A stretch of DNA of 49,152 nucleotides, taken from positions 1 to 49,152 of the forward strand of contig JAGNIU010000023.1 in the NCBI GenBank assembly GCA_018000995.1. Direction: 5' to 3'. Shown one piece after another: positions 43,439-49,152 of the stretch (positions are counted from its first letter, which is position 1; each line of letters starts with the position of its first letter). A program made the position numbers and the translations under genes. Source of the DNA: Bacteroidia bacterium (GTDB lineage Bacteria > Bacteroidota > Bacteroidia > B-17B0 > Aurantibacillaceae). The notes beneath the pieces were generated by a model that was not told the DNA's origin, did not search any database, and was given only the letters and a program-made list of their open reading frames with translations.

Positions 43439-44086
43439 ATGCGCCCACTCTTATTTATAACCCTATTTAGCCTCGTATCAAGGCTTTATTCGCAAGGCGA
43501 TTCGGTAGCTTATTCCAAGGATTTTATTTTGTACGAGGGCTTGTATTTAAGTTATACCGATTTCCGTCACAATTGGCCCATTTCTAAAGAGAAAATTATT
43601 ACTGATATTGATAAAGACCAACTTGATTTTTACACCAAATTAATTGAGGGCGACAAAATAGAATACATAGAGCGTGATGGGAATAAAGCCAATATTTTAG
43701 CTGATAAAGTATGGGGATTTTGTCAGAATAATGTCATTTACATCAATAGCAATAAATCCTTTTTCCGAATTCCTCTTTTCGGAGCTATTAGTTTCTTTTT
43801 AGCATCGGTTGACATTACTGTTTACTCCCCAAACTATAATGTTTTTATTAATGGCCCCTCTGGAAACACCGCTACCAACGCCAAAGAAATCCGCGATTAT
43901 TTAATGGATTTTTACACGGGTAAAAGAGTAGATTATACTTTGGATAACCTTGAAGAGTTACTCAAAAGGGACGAAGCTATTTATAAGGAGTTTATGGCTT
44001 TATCCCGCAAAAAGAAAAAGGAGCTGGCTACCCGTTTTATCCGAAAATACAACGAAAAACACCCGGTTTATTTCCCTAAAAACTAA
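43439..44086 (+). CDS. Exported protein of unknown function
   Basis: 215 aa from the ATG at 43439 (an in-frame TTG lies 3 codons earlier). Signal peptide about 1-18 (ending LYSQ). The remainder mixes beta strands (VYINSNKSFFRIPLFGAISFFLAS) with a charged C-terminal helix (LEELLKRDEAIYKEF, then KKKKELATRFIRKYNEKHP). A hydrophobic stretch near residue 115 might be a buried strand or a membrane segment. I do not recognise the family with confidence; similar small exported proteins occur in Bacteroidota. A CATCTTTG element (one mismatch to the -7 consensus) lies at 43425-43432, six bases before the ATG. Confidence 0.65.
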   Translation: MRPLLFITLFSLVSRLYSQGDSVAYSKDFILYEGLYLSYTDFRHNWPISKEKIITDIDKDQLDFYTKLIEGDKIEYIERDGNKANILADKVWGFCQNNVIYINSNKSFFRIPLFGAISFFLASVDITVYSPNYNVFINGPSGNTATNAKEIRDYLMDFYTGKRVDYTLDNLEELLKRDEAIYKEFMALSRKKKKELATRFIRKYNEKHPVYFPKN

Positions 44087-44122
44087 TCTTTTTACTATCT
44101 TCGCCTCTCAAATTTTACAATT

Positions 44123-45814
44123 ATGGCAGACGAAGGCAGACAAATAATTTTTAGTATGGTGAATGTTTCTAAGATTCACCCACCTCAAAAACAGGTTTTA
44201 AAAGATATTTATATTTCGTTTTACTACGGCGCGAAGATTGGCGTATTAGGTTTAAACGGTTCAGGTAAATCTACATTACTGCGCATTATGGCAGGAATGG
44301 ATAAAGATTATATTGGGGAAATTCACCAATCACCGGGTTATTCTGTTGGGATGTTGGAACAAGAACCACAGCTTGACGAAACTAAAACAGTAATTGAAAT
44401 TGTTCGTGAAGGCGCACAAAAACACGTTGATATTTTAAATGAGTTTGAAGAAGTGAACAATAAGTTCATGGACGAAGAAATACTTAACGATCCTGATAAA
44501 ATGGAGAAGTTGATTAATCGTCAGGCGCAATTGCAAGAATTAATTGATAATAATGATTTATGGAATTTAGATAATCGTTTAGAGCGTTCGATGGATGCTT
44601 TACGTTGTCCGGAAAGCGATACACCTGTAAAAATATTATCTGGAGGTGAGCGTCGTCGTGTTGCTTTATGTCGTTTGTTAATTCAGGAACCGGATATTTT
44701 ATTATTAGATGAGCCAACCAATCACTTGGATGCTGAGAGTGTGGATTGGTTAGAGCAACATTTAAAAAATTACAAAGGAACAATTATAGCTGTAACCCAC
44801 GATAGATATTTCTTGGATAACGTAGCAGGCTGGATTTTAGAATTAGACAGAGGCGAAGGTATTCCTTGGAAAGGAAATTATTCAAGTTGGTTAGAGCAAA
44901 AAGGTGCGCGTTTAAAACAAGAAGAGAAAACGGAGAGTAAACGTCAGAAAACTTTAGCCCGCGAGTTAGATTGGGTTCGTCAAGGTGTGAAGGGTAGAGG
45001 AGTTAAACAAAAAGCACGTTTAGCGAACTACGAAAAAATGATGAACGAGGATGTGAAATCTAAAGAAGAGAAATTAGAAATCTTCATTCCTAACGGTCCG
45101 CGACTTGGTTCTGAAGTTATTGAAGCGATTAATGTTTCGAAAGGTTATGGCGACAGATTGCTTTACGAAAACTTAAATTTTAAATTACCTCCTGCAGGTA
45201 TTGTTGGTATTATTGGTCCGAATGGTGCTGGTAAAACTACATTATTCAAAATGATCATGGGTCAGGAAACACCAAACGGCGGTGAATTTAAAGTGGGACC
45301 AACTGTAAAAATTTCTTATGTAGATCAAACGCATAAAGATATTGATCCGAATAAAACTGTTTACGATGTAGTAAGTGGTGGATTAGATAATTTATTAGTA
45401 GAAGGAAAATCATTTAACTCACGCGCTTATATTTCCCGTTTCAACTTTAATGGTGCAGACCAAGGAAAAAAATGTAGTGTGTTATCAGGTGGAGAGCGTA
45501 ATCGTTTGCATTTAGCATTAGCATTAAAAGAAGGTGGTAACGTTTTGTTATTAGATGAGCCTACCAATGACTTGGATGTAAATACACTTCGTGCCTTAGA
45601 AGAAGCATTAGAGAACTTCGCTGGTTGTGGTGTAATTATTAGTCACGATAGATGGTTTTTAGATAGAGTTTGTACTCACATCTTAGCATTTGAAGGAGAC
45701 AGTAGTGTATATTGGTTCGAAGGCGGTTATAGTGAATACGAAGAGAACCGTAAAAAGCGTTTGGGGAATGTAGAACCTAAGCGTCCGAGATATAAAAAAT
45801 TGGCGGCCTCTTAG
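44123..45814 (+). CDS. ettA: Energy-dependent translational throttle protein EttA (ABC-F ATPase)
   Basis: 563 aa, about the size of E. coli EttA. Two ABC domains in tandem: Walker A GLNGSGKST and GPNGAGKTT, signature LSGGERRRVALCRLL and LSGGERNRLHLALAL, Walker B LLLDEPTNHLD and LLLDEPTNDLD. The linker between domains (about 245-310, rich in Lys/Arg/Glu, EWARQGVKGRG-like DWVRQGVKGRG) is the P-site tRNA-interaction motif of ABC-F proteins. EttA binds the ribosomal E site and gates entry to elongation according to energy state. No transmembrane segments are present. A TATCTTCG element (one mismatch) sits at 44096-44103. Confidence 0.95.
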   Translation: MADEGRQIIFSMVNVSKIHPPQKQVLKDIYISFYYGAKIGVLGLNGSGKSTLLRIMAGMDKDYIGEIHQSPGYSVGMLEQEPQLDETKTVIEIVREGAQKHVDILNEFEEVNNKFMDEEILNDPDKMEKLINRQAQLQELIDNNDLWNLDNRLERSMDALRCPESDTPVKILSGGERRRVALCRLLIQEPDILLLDEPTNHLDAESVDWLEQHLKNYKGTIIAVTHDRYFLDNVAGWILELDRGEGIPWKGNYSSWLEQKGARLKQEEKTESKRQKTLARELDWVRQGVKGRGVKQKARLANYEKMMNEDVKSKEEKLEIFIPNGPRLGSEVIEAINVSKGYGDRLLYENLNFKLPPAGIVGIIGPNGAGKTTLFKMIMGQETPNGGEFKVGPTVKISYVDQTHKDIDPNKTVYDVVSGGLDNLLVEGKSFNSRAYISRFNFNGADQGKKCSVLSGGERNRLHLALALKEGGNVLLLDEPTNDLDVNTLRALEEALENFAGCGVIISHDRWFLDRVCTHILAFEGDSSVYWFEGGYSEYEENRKKRLGNVEPKRPRYKKLAAS

Positions 45815-45850
45815 TCACATTTAATGCTTAGTATTGCATAAAATGCTACT

Positions 45851-47464
45851 ATGCCTCTAAAATATTACTTGTTCTGTTTAACAATTTTTGTTTGTTCAAT
45901 TCTTACTTATGGACAGAACGAAATTGACTCCTTAAAACTCGCTCTTAAAAACGCTAAACACGACACAACTCGCTGTAATATTTTAAATGAACTTGCTGAA
46001 ACTGCGAGTGACGAAGAGTGGCCTGCTTATAATGAACAATTATTAAAGCTGGCTGAGAAATGTGTCTCCGCAGCCCCGACAACCGACCTTAAGAAATTTT
46101 ATTTTAGACATCTTGCAGGTGCGCTTAACAATCAAGGTTTTCTTGCTGAACAACACGGCGACATCACCAAGGCGATAGAGTTCTTTCATAAGAGTTTAAA
46201 AGTTCAGGAAGAAATTATGGACAAAGAGGGAATGGCTTACTCTTTAAACAACGTTGGATTTATTTATCAGCAGCAGGGTGAGATCCCTAAAGCGCTTCAA
46301 TTCTTTCAGAAGAGTTTGAAAATTCAAGAAGATATAAAGGATAAAAACGGAATTGCTATCTCTTTAAACAATATTGGCGGCATTTATGATAACCAAGGTG
46401 ATGTTCCTAAAGCGCTAGAGTTCTATCATAAGAGTTTAAAAGTTAGGGAAGAAATTATGGACAAACAGGGAATAGCTGCATCTTTAATCAATATTGGGGC
46501 TATTTATAAAAGTCAGGGCGATGTCCCTAAAGCACTGGAGTGTTATCATAAGAGTTTAAAAATTCAGGAAGAAATTAAAGATAAAGCTGGAATTGCCTAC
46601 TCTTTAAACAATATTGGGGCTATATATCAAAATCAGGGTGACAACCCTAAAGCGTTGGAGTTCTTTAGTAAGAGTTTAAAAATAAGAGAAGAAATTATGG
46701 ACAAAGAGGGCATTGCCGCATCGCTGAATAATATTGGGGTTATATATCAAAATCAGGGTGACATCCCTAAAGCCTTAGAGTTCTATCATAAAAGTTTAAA
46801 AATTCAGGAAGAGATTGCAGACAAAAACGGAATTACGAACTCTTTTCACAATATTGGGAATATTTTGTTTAAACAAGGGAAGGTGGATGAGGCAATAGTT
46901 TATGCCACGCGAAGTATTGGCACAGCAAAAGAATTAGGATATCCTCATAATATTAAGAATGCAGCTTCTTTACTGAAGGATATTTATAAAAAGCAGAACA
47001 AGTTTAAGGAAGCTTTTGATATGTATGAATTGGAAATACAAATGCGAGACAGTATTAGCAACCAGCAAACACGAAAGGCGTCTCTAAAAAAACAGTTTCA
47101 ATACGATTATGAAAAAAAGGAAGCTATTGCTAATGCAGAGCATAAAAGTGAACTGGAAAAACAACAAGCGGTAGCTGATGAAAAAAATCGCAAACAGAAA
47201 ATTGTTATTTGGTCGGTAGGCATTGGTTTATTATTAGTAATAGTTTTTGCAGGATATGTTTTTAAGTCGTTAAACATTACAAGAAAACAAAAACTAGTAA
47301 TTGAATTAAAAAACAAGGAAACCGAAGAACAGAAAAAAGTTATTGAGGAAAAACAAAAAGATATTTTGGATAGTATTCATTACGCAAAGCGAATTCAGAT
47401 GTCGTTATTGCCGACAGAAAGATATATTGGCAAAATTTTAGCTGATAAAAAAAAGAAGGTTTAA
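45851..47464 (+). CDS. TPR-repeat membrane protein lacking the C-terminal SpoIIE-type phosphatase domain (copy 1)
   Basis: 537 aa. Signal peptide about 1-20 (LTYGQ). Six well-conserved 40-residue TPR units (consensus NNIGxIYxNQGDIPKALEFY, then HKSLKIQEEI) plus one degenerate unit follow. A transmembrane helix comes near residue 455 (IVIWSVGIGLLLVIVFAGY), then a coiled coil (KNKETEEQKKVIEEKQKD). The protein stops shortly after DSIHYAKRIQMSLLP, which in Bacteroidota TPR-kinase/phosphatase proteins marks the entrance to a SpoIIE/PP2C domain, here absent. It may be a scaffold or a shortened sensor. The next gene, a near copy, starts four bases later. Confidence 0.82.
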   Translation: MPLKYYLFCLTIFVCSILTYGQNEIDSLKLALKNAKHDTTRCNILNELAETASDEEWPAYNEQLLKLAEKCVSAAPTTDLKKFYFRHLAGALNNQGFLAEQHGDITKAIEFFHKSLKVQEEIMDKEGMAYSLNNVGFIYQQQGEIPKALQFFQKSLKIQEDIKDKNGIAISLNNIGGIYDNQGDVPKALEFYHKSLKVREEIMDKQGIAASLINIGAIYKSQGDVPKALECYHKSLKIQEEIKDKAGIAYSLNNIGAIYQNQGDNPKALEFFSKSLKIREEIMDKEGIAASLNNIGVIYQNQGDIPKALEFYHKSLKIQEEIADKNGITNSFHNIGNILFKQGKVDEAIVYATRSIGTAKELGYPHNIKNAASLLKDIYKKQNKFKEAFDMYELEIQMRDSISNQQTRKASLKKQFQYDYEKKEAIANAEHKSELEKQQAVADEKNRKQKIVIWSVGIGLLLVIVFAGYVFKSLNITRKQKLVIELKNKETEEQKKVIEEKQKDILDSIHYAKRIQMSLLPTERYIGKILADKKKKV

Positions 47465-47468
47465 AAAT

Positions 47469-48959
47469 TTGAAAAAGATCTTAAAATATTATTTTTTCTG
47501 TTTGACAATTTTATTTTGTTCAACTTTTGTTTATGGACAGAACGAAATAGACTCCCTTAAGCTCGCTCTTAAAAACGCTAAACACGACACAACACGTTGT
47601 AATATTTTTAATGCTCTCGCTGAAACTGCGAGCGACGAAGAGTGGCCGGTTTATAATGAACAATTACAGAAGTTAGCAGAGAAATGTGCCACAACTGCCC
47701 AGACCACCTCACTCAAAGAGTTTTATTTTAAACATCTCGCAAGGGCACTTAATAATATTGGTGTTCTTGCTAATCAACAGGGTGACATCCCTAAAGCTCT
47801 GGAGTTCTATCATAAGGGTTTAAAAATTCAGGAACAGATTATGGACAAAAACGGAATCGCTACCTCTTTAAACAACATTGGGTTTGTTTATAGCAATCAG
47901 GGTGATGTCCCTAAAGCGCTGGAGTACTATCATAAGAGTTTAAAAATAAGAGAAGAGATTTTGGACAAAAAGGGTATTGCTGCAACTTTAAACAACATTG
48001 GATTTATTTATAACAATCAAGGCGACATCGATAAAGCGCTGGAATTCTACCATAAGAGTTTAAAAATAAGGGAGGAAATTATTGACAAAAGTGGAATTGC
48101 TGAATCTTTAAACAACTTAGGGTTTATTTATGATCTACAAGGTGATAAACCCAAAGCTCTGGAGTTTTATCATAAGAGTTTAAAAATTCAAGAGCAAATT
48201 ATGGACAAAAGTGGAATTGCTTACTCTTTAAACAACATTGGAGCTGTTTATAGTGATCAGGGTGACATCCCTAAAGCGCTGGAGTATTATCATAAAAGTT
48301 TAAAAATAAGGGAAGAAATTGGAGACAAAGTGGGAATTGCTGAATCTATAACAAACATTGGATCTGTTTTATTAAGACAAGGTAAGGTTACTGAAGCAAT
48401 TGTTTATGCGACACGAAGTATGAGCACAGCAGAAGAATTAGGGTTTCCTGAAGAGATTAAGGATGCGGCTTCTTTGCTTAAATATATTTATAGAAAACAA
48501 AACAAATTTAAAGAAGCTTTTGAGATGTATGAATTGGAAATACAAATGCACGACAGTATTAATAATCAGGAAACCCGGAAGGCTTCTCTAAAAAAACAGT
48601 TTCAATACGATTATGAAAAAAAAGAAGCTGTAGCTAATGCAGAACATAAAAGTGAATTAGATAAACAACAAGCCGTAGCAGATGAAAAAAACCGCAAACA
48701 GAAAATTGTTATTTGGTCGGTAGTTATTGGTTTACTATTAGTAATAGTTTTTGCAGGATATGTTTTTAAGTCGTTAAACACCACAAGAAAACAAAAACAA
48801 TTAATTGAATTAAAAAACAAGGAGACAGAAGAGCAGAAGCATATTATTGAAGAAAAGCAAAAAGATATTTTAGATTCAATTCGCTACGCCAAACGAATTC
48901 AGATGTCGTTATTGCCGACAGAGAAATACATCGAAAAGACTTTAAACAATAAGAACTAA
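47469..48959 (+). CDS. TPR-repeat membrane protein lacking the C-terminal SpoIIE-type phosphatase domain (copy 2)
   Basis: 496 aa, TTG start at 47469 (no ATG gives the signal peptide, FVYGQ). Same layout as the preceding gene: five conserved 40-residue TPR units plus one degenerate, a TM helix (IVIWSVVIGLLLVIVFAGY), coiled coil and an end shortly after DSIRYAKRIQMSLLP. It is one repeat shorter than copy 1, accounting for almost all of the 41-residue difference. High DNA similarity at both ends shows tandem duplication. Followed by a palindrome and a strong bidirectional terminator. Confidence 0.82.
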   Translation: MKKILKYYFFCLTILFCSTFVYGQNEIDSLKLALKNAKHDTTRCNIFNALAETASDEEWPVYNEQLQKLAEKCATTAQTTSLKEFYFKHLARALNNIGVLANQQGDIPKALEFYHKGLKIQEQIMDKNGIATSLNNIGFVYSNQGDVPKALEYYHKSLKIREEILDKKGIAATLNNIGFIYNNQGDIDKALEFYHKSLKIREEIIDKSGIAESLNNLGFIYDLQGDKPKALEFYHKSLKIQEQIMDKSGIAYSLNNIGAVYSDQGDIPKALEYYHKSLKIREEIGDKVGIAESITNIGSVLLRQGKVTEAIVYATRSMSTAEELGFPEEIKDAASLLKYIYRKQNKFKEAFEMYELEIQMHDSINNQETRKASLKKQFQYDYEKKEAVANAEHKSELDKQQAVADEKNRKQKIVIWSVVIGLLLVIVFAGYVFKSLNTTRKQKQLIELKNKETEEQKHIIEEKQKDILDSIRYAKRIQMSLLPTEKYIEKTLNNKN

Positions 48960-48977
48960 TTTATTAATAGAGTTGAG

Positions 48978-49001
48978 GTGGTTGAGCGTAGTCGAAACCA
49001 C
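48978..49001. repeat. Short palindromic repeat with core GAGCGTAGTCG
   Basis: GTGGTT and its complement AACCAC surround GAGCGTAGTCG. The same core occurs in the long palindrome at 10849-10905, suggesting one dispersed intergenic family. Confidence 0.7.
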
Positions 49002-49007
49002 ACAAAT

Positions 49008-49038
49008 AAAAAACCCCGAGGGATTCTCGGGGTTTTTT
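49008..49038. terminator. Bidirectional intrinsic terminator between convergent genes
   Basis: A perfect 13-bp inverted repeat (AAAAAACCCCGAG / CTCGGGGTTTTTT) with loop GGATT. The T-tract on one strand and the A-tract on the other allow termination both for the TPR gene and for the cold-shock gene coming from the right. Confidence 0.92.
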
Positions 49039-49066
49039 AGTAAAAGGATAATTAATATATTAAATA

Positions 49067-49152
49067 TTAAGCAAGTTTAACTTTAACTGCATTTACTCCT
49101 TTTTTACCTTCTTCTAATTCGAAAGTAACTTCATCATTTTCTTTAATTGGTT
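49067..49152 (-). CDS. Cold-shock domain protein (partial, C-terminus only)
   Basis: The last 27 codons are visible (PIKENDEVTFELEEGKKGVN, then AVKVKLA); the start is beyond the right edge. This is the C-terminal strand region of a CSD/CspA-type protein: the DEVTFELEEGKKGxNA motif is the usual OB-fold ending. Such proteins bind single-stranded RNA or DNA and act as RNA chaperones in the cytosol. The full gene should be about 65 codons. Confidence 0.85.
   Translation of the reverse strand, partial: PIKENDEVTFELEEGKKGVNAVKVKLA

Noticed and set aside
46100..46850. Regular 120-bp repeats resembling a direct-repeat array
   Set aside because: The period equals 40 codons and the repeats encode TPR units in frame; there are no short palindromic repeats with unique spacers, so it is not a CRISPR array.
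47400..47475. Frameshift or pseudogene explanation for the short end of the first TPR protein
   Set aside because: After the stop the next gene begins within four bases with its own signal peptide, and both copies end at the same domain boundary, so no hidden continuation of a SpoIIE domain is present.

Overview
The window is AT-rich chromosomal DNA from a member of the Bacteroidota. Four proteins carry C-terminal type IX secretion (T9SS) sorting domains. Several promoters fit the Bacteroidota -7 element TAnnTTTG, Shine-Dalgarno sequences are largely absent, and there are TPR/OmpA beta-propeller proteins, a CotH protein, a DUF3467 protein and carboxypeptidase-regulatory-like domains. The genus cannot be told from the sequence alone. 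There is no rRNA, tRNA, CRISPR array, transposase or prophage. Genes are dense, and no gap without a gene exceeds about 200 bases.

Layout. 1-3426: the start of an NDH-2-like flavoprotein, a VanX-like dipeptidase, and a plus-strand run yajQ - GHMP sugar kinase - purC. 3563-8720 (minus): a secreted beta-helix protein, Lon protease, and an alpha-oxoamine synthase. 8853-10843 (plus): class IV aminotransferase, pyrF and a DUF3467 protein, ending in a long palindrome. 10907-21103 is the cyanophycin and envelope block: a PhnP-like metallo-hydrolase, a rhomboid protease and cyanophycin synthetase on the minus strand, cyanophycinase divergently on the plus strand, then a tight minus-strand operon anmK - crcB - OmpA/TPR protein - queuosine-precursor transporter - isoaspartyl peptidase. 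21221-25014: acyl-CoA dehydrogenase, cystathionine beta-synthase and a FAD oxidoreductase. 25071-34610: a giant 12-repeat secreted protein and its 4-repeat paralogue, with a methyltransferase, a small four-helix-bundle (23S-IVS-type) gene framed by inverted repeats, a lectin-like protein, Mpl and a YfcE-like phosphodiesterase. 34730-43384: T9SS cargo (multicopper oxidase, CotH protein, subtilase) mixed with prmC and a TonB-domain gene. 43439-49152: a secreted protein of unknown function, EttA, two tandem TPR-membrane proteins and the end of a cold-shock protein gene.

How the genes fit together. CphA (synthesis), CphB (cleavage to beta-Asp-Arg) and the plant-type isoaspartyl peptidase (dipeptide hydrolysis) are neighbours and would form a complete make-and-break cycle for the nitrogen-storage polymer cyanophycin. 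AnmK, Mpl and the VanX-like lipoprotein point to peptidoglycan turnover and recycling.

The most unusual structures are: (i) the four-helix-bundle gene enclosed by an exact 17-bp inverted repeat, with an apparently empty copy of the same hairpin about 10 kb away; (ii) two repeat-expanded secreted paralogues sharing a C-terminal module; (iii) tandem TPR proteins that differ by one 40-residue repeat and both stop at the entry to a missing SpoIIE-like phosphatase domain; and (iv) several families of palindromic intergenic repeats, one of which supplies the stop codon of mpl.
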